A stretch of DNA of 64,000 nucleotides, from contig NC_019793.1 in assembly GCF_000317835.1 (NCBI RefSeq), positions 558,001-622,000 on the forward strand, given 5' to 3'. The position numbers and the translations under genes were made by a program. Numbering within the stretch: position 1 is the first letter of the stretch; every line of letters begins with the position of its first letter. This document shows positions 32,693 through 41,515 of the stretch, in pieces. The notes under the pieces are model-generated. The model did not search any database. It was given only the letters and a program-made list of their open reading frames with translations, and was not told the origin of the DNA. This stretch comes from Deinococcus peraridilitoris DSM 19664 (GTDB lineage Bacteria; Deinococcota; Deinococci; Deinococcales; Deinococcaceae).

Positions 32693-33204
32693 ATGTCCGT
32701 GGTTGGTATCGACATCGGCAAGGACGACTTCTACGCCCACCTGCTCCTATCAACAGGACCAACAGCAGGCAAGGCCTTCTCCCTCAAGAAGATCGAGAAC
32801 ACCCCAACTGGCTGCGAGCATCTCCTGAAATGGACGACTCTGCACGGCTGCCGACTGAGCTCCACGTGGTGATGGAAGCAACCGGCGTGTCCTGGGGAAC
32901 CTGCGCGCGAACGCTCCCCCAGGCTGGCTGTACGATCAGTGTCGAGAACCCAGTGCAGATCAAGTTCTTCTTCTGTTCTACACTCCGCAGAGGGAAGACG
33001 GACAAGATGGACGCCGAGATCATCGCTTGGTACTGCGGCCAGTTGATGCAGCCCAAGCCTGGGAGCTCCCTCTGGCGTCTATGGAAGAGCTCAAAGTCCT
33101 GGTCCGCGAGCGAGAAACGTTGCTGCACACCCTCACGCAGGAGCGAAACCATCTGCATGCCCTGAACCACAAAGCGCGCAGCATGACTTGGAGCCATTGC
33201 TGAG
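32693..33204 (+). pseudogene. IS110-family transposase remnant with frameshifts
   Basis: ATG at 32693 (GGGAGG upstream) begins MSVVGIDIGKDDFYAHLL, the RuvC-like N-terminus of IS110 transposases. The reading continues in another frame from about 32860 (LHVVMEATGVSWGTCARTL, then KTDKMDAEIIAWYCGQ), and in a third from about 33075 (MEELKVLVRERETLLHTL) until stops near 33200. Two frameshifts and the lost C-terminal Ser domain make it non-functional. Confidence 0.85.
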
Positions 33205-33209
33205 GGCCG

Positions 33210-33626
33210 CAAGGTGAAGTGGGTGACTGGCACGCCACTGCGAGTGTGGGAGACGCGTTGCTGCTTCGGCAGGTGTTCGCGGAGCTGATGGCGGTGGCTT
33301 TGGATGCGACGCAGGAAATCCCCGGTGCGGTGATTGAGGTGGACGGTGAGCTGCGTGACGGGAAAGCGGTCGTATGGGTGCGGCACAATGGTGCAAAACT
33401 GTCCGCCGGGGAGGCGGAGGAGTTCTTCAGTGTCTTCCGCGCGCCTCGGTCCGGTCTTGGCGCGGGTGACCGAATCGGCCCGGCAAACGCGCGGCGTATT
33501 GTGGCGCGGCACGGGGGCAGGTATGGGTCGATGGAAACGCGCCGGGTGTGCCGGGCATGGCGCTGATGCTGGCTCTGCCGGACCGGCTGGAGAACTTGTC
33601 GTCCACGTGAAGGGCTTCCTCCTGAG
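33210..33626 (+). pseudogene. Sensor histidine kinase, C-terminal ATPase-domain remnant
   Basis: Directly after the IS110 remnant a frame resembles the HATPase part of a Deinococcus-type kinase: GDALLLRQVFAELMAVALDAT (N-box position), VVWVRHNGAKLSAGEAEEFFSVF (G1 position, DNG replaced by HNG), and IGPANARRIVARHGGRYGSM. A frameshift near 33530 moves the ending to another frame (MALMLALPDRLENL). The sensor and dimerisation parts are gone, presumably removed by the IS event. Confidence 0.65.
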
Positions 33627-33763
33627 CTCCTTTACGAAAAAAGACGCAAGGCGCCTTGCGTAATTCGTCCCCGATGCGCCCTCGCCTCTTGCAAAACGGA
33701 GATGGCTGCCCAGCACGCCGCGAACTCGTCGCTGAAGCAAGCATGAAGGATGCGGCCTCCGCT

Positions 33764-34447
33764 TTATGCCCGGGCCGGAACGAACGCGTACCCAAAACGT
33801 TTCGCGACACGCACCAGGTCCTTCATGCCCGCCTGCTCGAGCGCCAGACGCACGTTCGCCACCTGAATTGCGACCAGCTGCTGCACCCCCGCGCTGGCTT
33901 TCAGGTGCACCCGCAGTGCCAACTCCTCGGCGGACACCACCCGGTACGGCTGCCTGGCCAGCGCGAGCAGTACGTCAAACTCCGTGCCGAGCAGCCCGAC
34001 GTCCTTCCCTTCACACCTCACGCAGCGCGCTGCCAGGTCGAACACCAGCGGGCCAGCCTTGACGCTGCTGGTCGGTGAACCGGGATTGAGGTGCGCCTCC
34101 ACACAGGAGAGCAACTCCTCGTTGCGGTACGGCTTGCTGAGGTAATCACTCGCTCCAGCCTCCAGCAACAGATTGCGGTCTTCCGGGCTGGCGTACGCGG
34201 TCAGGACGATCACGGGAACCGGGCGTGTTTCGTGCGCTTCGTGCAGCTGATGCAGCACCTGCTCCCCGGGAATGTCCGGCAACCCCAAATCCAGCAGCAC
34301 CACGTCCGGTGGTGTCAATAAGGCTTCGCGCAGGGCCTCGGTGCCGTCCATGGCGATTCGCACGCGGTACCCGGCGCCGGTGAGGGTGTCTTCGAGGTTC
34401 CCCGCGATGTGCGGGTCATCCTCAACGACGAGGATGGAAGGTGTCAT
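33764..34447 (-). CDS. Response regulator, OmpR/PhoB type
   Basis: Receiver domain (acidic pair in ILVVEDDPH, phosphoacceptor Asp in VVLLDLGLPD, Thr/Ala in IVLTAYA, Lys in YLSKPYR) followed by a winged-helix output domain ending VRVAKRFGYAFVPA. The output domain is somewhat divergent (TEFDVLLALARQPYRVVSAEEL). The 227 residues are full length. It is convergent with a broken kinase gene and has no intact kinase next to it, so its partner is unknown. Confidence 0.9.
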   Translation of the reverse strand: MTPSILVVEDDPHIAGNLEDTLTGAGYRVRIAMDGTEALREALLTPPDVVLLDLGLPDIPGEQVLHQLHEAHETRPVPVIVLTAYASPEDRNLLLEAGASDYLSKPYRNEELLSCVEAHLNPGSPTSSVKAGPLVFDLAARCVRCEGKDVGLLGTEFDVLLALARQPYRVVSAEELALRVHLKASAGVQQLVAIQVANVRLALEQAGMKDLVRVAKRFGYAFVPARA

Positions 34448-34575
34448 ACCGTCACGATACCCGCTCGATCATGAAAAGCTTTCTGGTCGGCGCCCTGGCC
34501 TTCACGAACGCTTTCGGTAGCCGGGAAGAGCACGACCATGCCAACCTGCGCATGCAGGCAGGACGGCGTAGCAGG

Positions 34576-35280
34576 TCAGGACGAAGCGAGGTCTTCCGGG
34601 TCACGCGCAGAACACTGCAAGGCGTACCCTTGCCCACGAATGGTGCGGATCACGCCGTGAGCGTCGACCTCCCGGAGTTTCGCGCGCAGATTCGACAGGT
34701 GCACTTCCAGCACACCGCTGGACTCGGGTAATTCACCTTTCCAGAGCTTCTCTTCGATTTCCTGACGCGAGCGGACCTTGCCGGGGGGACGGGCAAGCAG
34801 CAGCAGCAGATCGAATTCCCGCGCGGTCAGGGTGATTTCCCGGGACGCGAAGGTGCACCGTCGTTGTGCCACCTGAATGCACAGCTCGCCGACCTGAAGC
34901 ACTGCTTCGGCTTCCTGCTCCTGTCGGCGGAATTGTACGTTGATGCGCGCCAGCAGCTCGTCCGGGTCGAAGGGTTTGGTGATGTAGTCATTCACGCCCG
35001 CCTCGAGCAGGTCGACTTTGCGATCCACAACATCCACGGCGGTCAGGATGATGATCGGCACGCTGGAGTACTGACGGACGCGGCGGGCCACTTCTCCGCC
35101 ATTGATGTCCGGCAGGCCGAGGTCGAGCACGATCAGGTCGGGGTTGAGTTCGCGTGCGGCGCTGAGCCCGTCCAGACCGCTGCTGGTGGTCGTAGGGCGG
35201 TATCCAGCGTTGGCGAGGATGTCCTGAAGAACGCGGGTGATGTCGGGATTGTCCTCGATGACGAGGATGGAATGAGTCAA
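34576..35280 (-). CDS. Response regulator, OmpR/PhoB type
   Basis: A complete two-domain regulator of 234 residues. The receiver has ILVIEDNPDI, LIVLDLGLPDI, IILTAVDVVD and YITKPFDPDEL; the winged helix has LTAREFDLLLLLARPPGKVRSRQEI and HLSNLRAKLREVDAHGVIRTIRGQGY. It lies 128 bases upstream of the other regulator on the same strand, and the two may be co-transcribed. No neighbouring intact kinase. Confidence 0.93.
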   Translation of the reverse strand: MTHSILVIEDNPDITRVLQDILANAGYRPTTTSSGLDGLSAARELNPDLIVLDLGLPDINGGEVARRVRQYSSVPIIILTAVDVVDRKVDLLEAGVNDYITKPFDPDELLARINVQFRRQEQEAEAVLQVGELCIQVAQRRCTFASREITLTAREFDLLLLLARPPGKVRSRQEIEEKLWKGELPESSGVLEVHLSNLRAKLREVDAHGVIRTIRGQGYALQCSARDPEDLASS

Positions 35281-35524
35281 CCTGGCCTCCGTGTTGGTGT
35301 TGTGATGAAGTGCGCCAGTGGGTCACGTGTTCCTCATGGAAAGGGCTTGCCAGGATTATCGCGTAAGGCGGCCGTAAAGGGTTGATTGTGTATGGATCGC
35401 CTCGGGCGGCTGAAGTGGGCGGCGCTTCAAGTAAAGGTTCCTTAAGTGGCACGGAAACGCTTCCGGCTTTAGCTTTTCATCAGGTCACCATCACCTTCCG
35501 TTGATCCCCTTCTCAGGAGACCGC

Positions 35525-35761
35525 ATGACGAACGTCCTCACCTGCCGCTGGACGCTGGGCACTCTCGACCGCGTCCGCATCACTACCCCATGGGTCGCGG
35601 GGGAAGTGCACGTCGCGCACATCGTCCGCCTGTTGGGACGTAACGCCCTCGAAGGACTGTACCTGCGCGGCTCATACGTCCTCGACGCCGACGAAGACCT
35701 CCTCTGGGACGTCACACAAGCGCTGTTTTCACTCGAATCCGTCGCCAGCGCGGCCGACTGA
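35525..35761 (+). CDS. Hypothetical protein, 78 residues
   Basis: ATG at 35525 follows CAGGAGACCGC, a good ribosome site. The protein begins MTNVLTCRWTLGTLDRVRI and ends in an acidic stretch (YVLDADEDLLWDV). I see no signal peptide, membrane helix or known motif. It is followed 92 bases later by another small gene on the same strand. The 244 bases before it hold no other gene. Confidence 0.6.
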   Translation: MTNVLTCRWTLGTLDRVRITTPWVAGEVHVAHIVRLLGRNALEGLYLRGSYVLDADEDLLWDVTQALFSLESVASAAD

Positions 35762-35841
35762 CCCCGTCTGGTTTCGCGCAGCATGGCTGTGCCACCCAGC
35801 GCTTTGCAAGACTGAACCCAGTGCAGAAAGTCGTCTGGCAC

Positions 35842-35847
35842 TACAGT
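35842..35847 (+). promoter_or_regulatory. Leaderless-type -10 box of the 103-residue unknown gene
   Basis: TACAGT lies 6 bases before the ATG at 35854. Confidence 0.55.
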
Positions 35848-35853
35848 GTGGCC

Positions 35854-36165
35854 ATGCCGCTCCTCGGGCTGCACGCACGCCTCGCGGACGCTGTGCGTGA
35901 CCTTCTCAAAGACCAACCTTTCATTCCCACGGATGAAGGGCAATGGGCGTTGCTGCACGAGCTGCTCTCGCAGCTCGCCCGTGACTTCACCGGACGCGAC
36001 GTCTACCCGGAGGAAGTGCATGCCATCGGGCATGGTGGTGTTGACCTGTTCGAGTCGTGGCTGAAGTTCCTGGAGCAGGTTCAGCTCCAACAGTATGAGG
36101 CGGACCGCTCCTCGAATCGGCGTGCTGAAGCGGAACTGAACATCGTGAAGCCGGGGAACAAGTAA
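35854..36165 (+). CDS. Hypothetical protein, 103 residues, related to the gene at 44043
   Basis: The ATG is chosen from the -10 box six bases upstream. The protein is mostly helical in appearance, with LLHELLSQLARDFTGRDVY and GGVDLFESWLKFL in the middle and a basic tail. The pattern of L-x2-L, TGR, and GG-V-x-F/L-x3-L recurs in the unrelated-strand gene at 44043-44387 outside the island, so both may belong to one uncharacterised family. No function is assigned. A strong terminator follows. Confidence 0.6.
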   Translation: MPLLGLHARLADAVRDLLKDQPFIPTDEGQWALLHELLSQLARDFTGRDVYPEEVHAIGHGGVDLFESWLKFLEQVQLQQYEADRSSNRRAEAELNIVKPGNK

Positions 36166-36173
36166 CCGCAACA

Positions 36174-36205
36174 AAAGCGGGCGCACCAATTGGTGCGCCC
36201 GCTTT
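36174..36205 (+). terminator. Terminator after the 103-residue gene
   Basis: Perfect 16-bp inverted arms (AAAGCGGGCGCACCAA and its reverse complement) without a separate loop, ending in CTTTCT. Confidence 0.88.
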
Positions 36206-36571
36206 CTCACGCCATGACTGCCAGGTCACGGCGTTCATCACGGTCAGAACTACCATCAAACACAACCTTTTGTGACAGTCCGCTCGGGATTCGCTGATCG
36301 CTCCTCGGCGACTTAAGTGGCTGTCATTCTGTTTTGGCGTCTGACCAACGCTCAGGTGAACGACTTCGTCATGTGCTTTTCAATTGCGGAGCAGTGGTGC
36401 ACGAGGAACCCCTCCCGAAAAGAGCGAGACTTGTGAGCTCACCTCGTATACGCTGAAAGAAAACTGAGACGAACCACAATATTAAAACCTCAAAACATTA
36501 TCATCTATGAAGACGTATCAGTCTCCTTCCTTGCTTTTTCTGACCATCGCCCTCATGCGAAAGGCTCGCTC
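36206..36571 (+). other. Gene-free AT-rich stretch upstream of a response regulator
   Basis: No coding frame is convincing. The last 100 bases are unusually AT-rich for this genome and probably hold the promoter of the regulator at 36572; GTATAC at about 36448 is a possible -10. Confidence 0.35.
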
Positions 36572-37009
36572 TTGAAGATCGGACAAGGCCGACAGCTGCT
36601 GCTGGTCGACGACAACCCACATGATCTGGAGCTGGCCCGCGCGGCCCTCGACCTCAGCGACCTCGCCTGCGAGGTGGTCGTTACCACCGACGGCCAGGAC
36701 GCCCTGGACTACCTCAAGCGCAAAGGTCGTTACGCCTACCTCACCGATTCGTGTCCTCACCTCGTGCTGCTCGACCTGAACATGCCGCGACTGAACGGCT
36801 TCGATGTCCTCAAGCGGCTTAAGAGCAACCGGATTTTCCAGCATGTGCCGGTCGTGGTGTTTACTACCTCCAACGACCCACACGACCGGGACCTCAGCAG
36901 CGAACTGGGGGCTGATGGCTACGTTGTCAAACCGAGTGACATGCAACACCTCATTGACGTTTTGAACGATCTCGGCCGCACCTGGCTGGACGGGCAGCAC
37001 CCCAACTGA
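36572..37009 (+). CDS. Single-domain response regulator (Rcp1/CheY-like)
   Basis: A 145-residue receiver without output domain: LLLVDDNPHDLELARAAL, the phosphoacceptor Asp in LVLLDLNMPRLNGFDVL, the Thr in VVVFTTSND, and Lys in YVVKPSDM, ending LGRTWLDGQ as in phytochrome-associated Rcp1 regulators. The start is TTG; AAAGG lies nine bases upstream. It resembles the chromosomal regulator at 57325 (same DLNMPR and NTWLD-type ending). Any partner kinase is unknown. Confidence 0.87.
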   Translation: MKIGQGRQLLLVDDNPHDLELARAALDLSDLACEVVVTTDGQDALDYLKRKGRYAYLTDSCPHLVLLDLNMPRLNGFDVLKRLKSNRIFQHVPVVVFTTSNDPHDRDLSSELGADGYVVKPSDMQHLIDVLNDLGRTWLDGQHPN

Positions 37010-37363
37010 CGCTCGGAGAACCCTGGAACCGGCCACGCTCGTGCTGGCATTCAGCCCAATTCATCAGATGCGGGAACTTGAAGATTTACTCAGCCTCCTG
37101 CTCATCGCCGTGAATACGCCGGACGCTAGTGTGGTTGTGCTTGGGGCAACACCATTCAGTGTGGCGAAGTCTCAACCGATCATCGCGGGGGAGGCGTCCA
37201 CCTCGGCAACAACGGACGTACGAGCAGGAACGAGCGAAGGCTGGTGCAACTCCAGCAACCTGCCACCACCAAAAAGCGGAGCGTGCAGCTCCGCTTTTTC
37301 CATGTCCATCAGGACCAGCTCGCGAGACAGCAAGGTTCAACGAACGGCCAGGGTGATTTCTGT
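37010..37363 (+). other. Intergenic stretch with a terminator
   Basis: I see no supportable gene; the only structure is the hairpin at 37271-37299. Confidence 0.4.
37271..37299. terminator. Bidirectional terminator
   Basis: AAAAAGCGGAGC and GCTCCGCTTTTT form a 12-bp stem with a 5-base loop, between convergent genes. Confidence 0.9.
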
Positions 37364-37636
37364 TTACGCGTCTGTCGCTGTCGGTGTGGCTTCCTCCGTC
37401 GTCGGCGTCGCCTCCGCTTCGCCGCCTTCTGCTGACGTCGCTGCGGCACGCCGCGTCTCCCAGTCTTCGACGATCTTGCCCAGAATGAACAGCGTCGGTG
37501 GCCACTGACCAATAAACAGCCCTGTTCGTTCCTGCCCACCGCCCAGTTTTGGTTTTCCGCTGAAGTAATTCACCGCTGAAACCACAATCGACGCGAAACC
37601 AAGACCGTACAGCACCCATGACACCCGTACACGCAT
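37364..37636 (-). CDS. Small membrane protein with acidic tail, 90 residues
   Basis: The protein starts MRVRVSWVLYGLGFASIVVSAVNY, one clear membrane helix, and has a second weaker hydrophobic segment around GLFIGQWPPTLFILGKIV. The tail is rich in Glu, Ala and Thr. GGGGAGG lies five bases before this ATG, so the longer frame back to 37696 is rejected. No family is recognised. Confidence 0.65.
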   Translation of the reverse strand: MRVRVSWVLYGLGFASIVVSAVNYFSGKPKLGGGQERTGLFIGQWPPTLFILGKIVEDWETRRAAATSAEGGEAEATPTTEEATPTATDA

Positions 37637-37790
37637 GACAACCTCCCCTATTCTTGTACTGAACCGCCACAAGACAAACGTGCGAGCGAAGTTCACGGAA
37701 CCTTACGGCCGAACTTGGACTCAACGGCTTGCTCATCCAAAGCCGTGCACGCTGCATGTGGTCTGGCACGTCGCTTCACCCTTGGTCAAT

Positions 37791-37825
37791 GAAGGAAGAG
37801 CACCTGCTTCTGGCGCTCTTCCTTC
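37791..37825 (-). terminator. Hairpin downstream of the KGG-protein gene
   Basis: GAAGGAAGAGC and GCTCTTCCTTC form an 11-bp stem with a 13-base loop, 40 bases past the stop. No T-tract. Confidence 0.5.
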
Positions 37826-37864
37826 GTTCAGCGTTCGGATTATGGTTCTGCGCGTGCCGACAGG

Positions 37865-38062
37865 TTACTCGCTCCCGCCACCCTGGTTACCGCCACCTTG
37901 GGAATTCTCGCCGCCTTTACGGCCGGCTTCGCGGGCTTCTTCGGAAGTGAACTCGTGCGCGTTACCACTCTCGTGCGCAGCTTTGCCGCCTTCGCTGGCG
38001 ATCTCGCGTTGCTTCTCTTCGTCCATGCCTGCAAAACCGCGGTTGTCGTTGTTGTCCGTCAT
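37865..38062 (-). CDS. KGG-repeat general stress protein, 65 residues
   Basis: A very hydrophilic protein with two KGG-type repeats: FAGMDEEKQREIASEGGKAAH and FTSEEAREAGRKGGEN, then a Gly/Gln-rich tail. This is the pattern of Bacillus GsiB, E. coli YciG and fungal con-10 proteins, induced by starvation, desiccation or general stress; the molecular role is unknown. GAGGAGG lies seven bases before the ATG. Confidence 0.88.
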   Translation of the reverse strand: MTDNNDNRGFAGMDEEKQREIASEGGKAAHESGNAHEFTSEEAREAGRKGGENSQGGGNQGGGSE

Positions 38063-38293
38063 GATGCGTCCTCCTCATTTTGAATGGGGTTTGGTCGTTC
38101 ATGCCGAGCGGCACAAGAGTAGCTTTGATGACCGTCCTGAATGCCGCAAAGACAATCAGTAAAAAACACTTTAAGTTCAAAGATTTTGGGCGCCACGGCT
38201 CTTCGACCAATGCGCCTGGCAGCGCACGCCAGCTGCCTTGAGGTGTGCATGGCCAGGGATGATCGGGGACGCGTGCTCGACGGTATGCGGCGG

Positions 38294-38628
38294 TCAAGAG
38301 TCGCGCAGCGTGACGACCGCCCGTTTCAAATCCACCAGATCCCCAGGGCCCTCGAACACCCACACGTCGAAGGGGGAAGCGCCACGCACGGCGTACTGCA
38401 AGTACAGGCGTCCACGGGAACCCACGGGCACGCCCTGATGGCATTCCACGAGCGTCAAGCGCGCTCCGGCAGCAGAACGCAGAAATGCCGGGCAAGCACG
38501 CAACAGCCGGTCCGCGCGGGATACCAGCAGCGCTCTCCTTCATCGAGCGTCCCCAGCACTTCGTGACCATCCTGGTTCATCACGCGGACCTGCACATCCT
38601 GGTCGTTCAGGCGGAGTAATTCCTTCAT
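38294..38628 (-). pseudogene. Unknown gene with a single frameshift
   Basis: ATG at 38628 has GGAGGCGC before it and starts MKELLRLNDQDVQVRVMNQDGHEVL. Around 38540 the coding character moves to another frame, which runs (RALLVSRADRLLRACPAF ... PFDVWVFEGPGDLVDLKR) to a stop at 38294. A one-base deletion or sequencing error explains both halves. The uncorrected first frame would stop at 38455. No family is recognised. Confidence 0.5.
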
Positions 38629-38723
38629 GCGCCTCCAGTATGCCCCGTGGGCACCACGGTCCTTTCCAGGAGTTCGCGCTCGGAGCAGCCACGAGCCGCT
38701 TTGCGTCATGCCGCTTTGAATGG

Positions 38724-39842
38724 TCAGGAGTTTTTGGGCGTTGCATCGCGTGGCAACGCGAAGTAAAAGGTGGCGCCTTCCCCGAGTTTGCCTTCCGCCC
38801 AGAGACGCCCACCCTGCCGCTCCACCAACACGCGCGCCACGGCCAGGCTCACCCCATGCCCCTCGAACGCGTCACCGTGCAGGCGACCGAACAGGCGAAA
38901 CAGGCGTGACCTGTGACGCCTGTTGAAGCCCACACCCGAATCGCGCACGAACACCACGTCTTCCTGCGGTTGCCTCAACGTGCCGACATGCACCCGAGCG
39001 GCTTCACCGTCCTGACGGAACTTCAAGGCGTTGTCGAGCAGCGCACGCAACACCCACTCCAGGGCCTGCGCGTCTCCCGTGACCTCCGGAAGCTGCTCGC
39101 ACGTCACGCGGTTCTGGGGGGCCCGCCCTTCCTGGGTGCACTGCTGAATCAACGGCCGAAGCACCGTATTCATGTTAACGCGTTCCAGCCGCAGCCGCTG
39201 ACGGCGAGCGTGCAGGTACGCCGCGAAACCCTCCATGCGAGCTTCGAGTTCCCGAGGCACCTGCGCTTCGCTGGCGGGAAGTCCGTGCCCGCTGAGGGCT
39301 TGCAGACGAGGCAGCAGCTCCTCGCTGAAGAGCTCCGCGACTTCTTGGAATTCCGCGTGAAGGGCCTGCACTTGTGCTTTGGTGCGGGTGAGCTCCAGTT
39401 CGAGGTCCGCCTGGCGCCTCAAGGATTCGTCGAACGCGTGGCGTTGCACGCTCAGGTCAGTCAGTGCCACGTGAAGGCGCACGCTAGCGGATGGCTGAGT
39501 CCAGACCGCTTGCCCTTCGAGCCGCGCGTAGCACAAGGCGTCAGGTCGCGGCAGCAGACGCAGCTCCACCACGGCACGCGCGGAGCCGGACAGGAATTGA
39601 TGCTGAAAATACGTGAGGGAACGGCTGTCCTCCGGGTGTATGAAGTGACCGAGGTGTTTTCGTCTGAGCTGTGCTTCGTCGCTGGCGAGCAGCGCGCAGG
39701 CGGCCGGGTTGGCGTGTAGGATGTTGCCTTGCGAATCGAGGGTGAGTTGCGCGATCGGCGAGTAGGCTTCGCGTTCCTGGTGCGCGCGCAGTTCCTGCTG
39801 AAGCTGTGCCAGTTCCTGAGGATCGGGAGGGGGGTGGGTCAT
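38724..39842 (-). CDS. PAS-domain sensor kinase-like protein lacking the phosphoacceptor histidine
   Basis: About 372 residues. A PAS domain comes first (PIAQLTLDSQGNILHANPAAC, FIHPEDSRSL), then a helical linker, then a HATPase domain with N-box LLDNALKF, G1 VRDSGVGFNRR and G2 GHGVSLAVARVLVERQGG, ending LGEGATFYFALP. Where relatives have SHDL with the phosphoacceptor His, this protein reads AELFSEELLPRLQAL, so the His appears replaced by Glu. It may bind ATP without autophosphorylating. The start is uncertain; a TATACT box is at 39973-39978 on the minus strand. Confidence 0.8.
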   Translation of the reverse strand: MTHPPPDPQELAQLQQELRAHQEREAYSPIAQLTLDSQGNILHANPAACALLASDEAQLRRKHLGHFIHPEDSRSLTYFQHQFLSGSARAVVELRLLPRPDALCYARLEGQAVWTQPSASVRLHVALTDLSVQRHAFDESLRRQADLELELTRTKAQVQALHAEFQEVAELFSEELLPRLQALSGHGLPASEAQVPRELEARMEGFAAYLHARRQRLRLERVNMNTVLRPLIQQCTQEGRAPQNRVTCEQLPEVTGDAQALEWVLRALLDNALKFRQDGEAARVHVGTLRQPQEDVVFVRDSGVGFNRRHRSRLFRLFGRLHGDAFEGHGVSLAVARVLVERQGGRLWAEGKLGEGATFYFALPRDATPKNS

Positions 39843-40148
39843 GGGGAAGGCTTTCCGTAGGGCAGACGAAAGGACCGGAGGGTGCGTCACCGGTGAATGG
39901 GGCCTGACGTCGGGAAGGTCAAGCGGAGAAGGGTTGTTCGAGCAACGCGAGCCGGCTTCCCCCAGCGCTGTCAGTATAAGCAACACTGGCCTTCGGCTTT
40001 TCATGTCGGTCCGACCGGTTCCGAAGCGTTCTCGAACTCATCGGGAAACCAGCTTCGTCCTGAGCAGCAGTTCCCCGACGGCACTCGTGTGCGCCGGCAC
40101 CCGTCCAGGGAAAGAACGTCATCCAGCGACGCCAAACTCAGTGGCTTC
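39843..40148. other. Gene-free stretch between kinase-like and DUF1206 genes
   Basis: Holds the presumed kinase promoter (TATACT at 39973-39978, minus strand) and no supportable gene. Confidence 0.4.
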
Positions 40149-40973
40149 TCAGCAGGACACTTGCCGGAAGCGCGCTTGCAGGAAGGAATACAACGCGAGG
40201 GCCATAAAGCCCAGCGCGACACCGCTCAGCACCCAGGTGCCCAGCGGTGGCTGTCCCAGCACCGTCAAGGCTTTGGCGACGCCGCCCGCTTCTTGTGGAT
40301 CGTGCCACCAGGCAGCTTGAATGAGCAGCACCCCAATGGTACTGAACACCACGCTGCGCGCCAGCAGGCCGAATTGTCCCAACAGACGCAAGGCGGTGAT
40401 GTCACGCACCTTGAGCGCTGAAAGATCGAGGAATTCCAGGAACATGCCCGTCCACGCCACGACCAGTTGGTTGATGGCCACTCCCAGGGCCACCAGGCCA
40501 GCCAGGATCACCAGCCACGGACCGAACGGTGGTTCGAGCAGCGTTGCTGTCCAGCTTCGGATGGGCGCTTCGGAAGTGGCGCCCCCACCGTTCCACGCCA
40601 CCCGCAGCACAAACCACGCGAGTCCCAGGTACACCGCGGCGTTGAGCAGGCACGCCAGACGCCGCACCCAGGCGAGGACACTGGTGCCTTGCCCGTCCGG
40701 GTCAAGCACCGCGCGCACCAGCAGCCACAACGCGTAGCCGCCGAGACCTATCGTCAGGCCACTCAGCAACAGCCGCCCGAACGGTTCTTCGACCAGCTGT
40801 GCCAGCGCGCCATGCACACTCTGCGCCCGCGTTGCGCGGGCGGCCGCCCGCACCGTGTAGACACCGAGCGTCAGGAACACCAACCCTTTGGCGAGGTACC
40901 CCAGCCGGGCGAGCGGCACCAGCCACGGTTGCGCGCATCTCACCTGCTGCCGGAGTCGCCTTTTCAGGGCCAT
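40149..40973 (-). CDS. DUF1206 membrane protein
   Basis: The 274-residue protein has six membrane helices arranged as three repeats of about 75 residues. Each repeat starts with an [23 protein letters not shown] segment (also [16 protein letters not shown] and [15 protein letters not shown]), the hallmark of DUF1206. The function is unknown. ATG at 40973 is chosen because TAGCGT (minus strand, 40981-40986) lies seven bases upstream; a GTG three codons earlier is possible. Confidence 0.85.
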
Positions 40974-40980
40974 GCCGTCC

Positions 40981-40986
40981 ACGCTA
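40981..40986 (-). promoter_or_regulatory. Leaderless-type -10 box of the DUF1206 gene
   Basis: TAGCGT on the minus strand, 7 bases before the ATG. Confidence 0.5.
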
Positions 40987-41218
40987 CCGAACGCCGTCGT
41001 GATCGAGGTGGGTGGTCAACCAACCTGCCTTCAGCTGCCCCGAGGAGTGTGGCCAGATCGCCAGATCGACCGCGCTCTTCCCGCTGATTCGCAGAGCGGA
41101 ACCACCGAACGATCCGATCTCCTGCCACCCTTAGTACGTCACGCTTCCCCGCCCGGATCGTACACTCCACCAACGACCGCGCCGCACGCCCTCAAATGAC
41201 CCCACGGTACTCTCCGAT

Positions 41219-41515
41219 TCATGGCGCCGCACGAGAATCCTCCTCAGGCACGGCGGGCAGCGTGAACTGCACCCGCGTGCCCTGCTCCTCCCTCGGCTCC
41301 AGCCAGATGCGGCCCTGATACAGCTCCACGATCCGCTGACTCGCCGCCAGCCGATTCCTGACTCCTCATACGCCCCACGGGCATGCAGGCGCTGAAACAT
41401 CCCGAACACCCGCTCGGCGTACTCAGGCGCTACCCCGATCCCATTGTCCTCCACCACGAAGTGCCACGCTGGCCCTCGGGGCGTGCGGCGACCCGCACCT
41501 CTGGCGTCACGGGCA
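41219..41515 (-). pseudogene. Sensor histidine kinase remnant, two frameshifts
   Basis: Three frames together spell a kinase C-terminus: [12 protein letters not shown], then [32 protein letters not shown], then [19 protein letters not shown]...[15 protein letters not shown] to a stop at 41219. Two one-base deletions break it, and everything upstream of the G1 box is lost; at about 41515 the sequence changes to an unrelated hydrophobic frame. It is a relic like the one at 33.2 kb. Confidence 0.75.

Noticed and set aside
37041..37508. Plus-strand frame of 155 codons
   Set aside because: It runs through a terminator hairpin and antisense to the small membrane protein gene with a good ribosome site.
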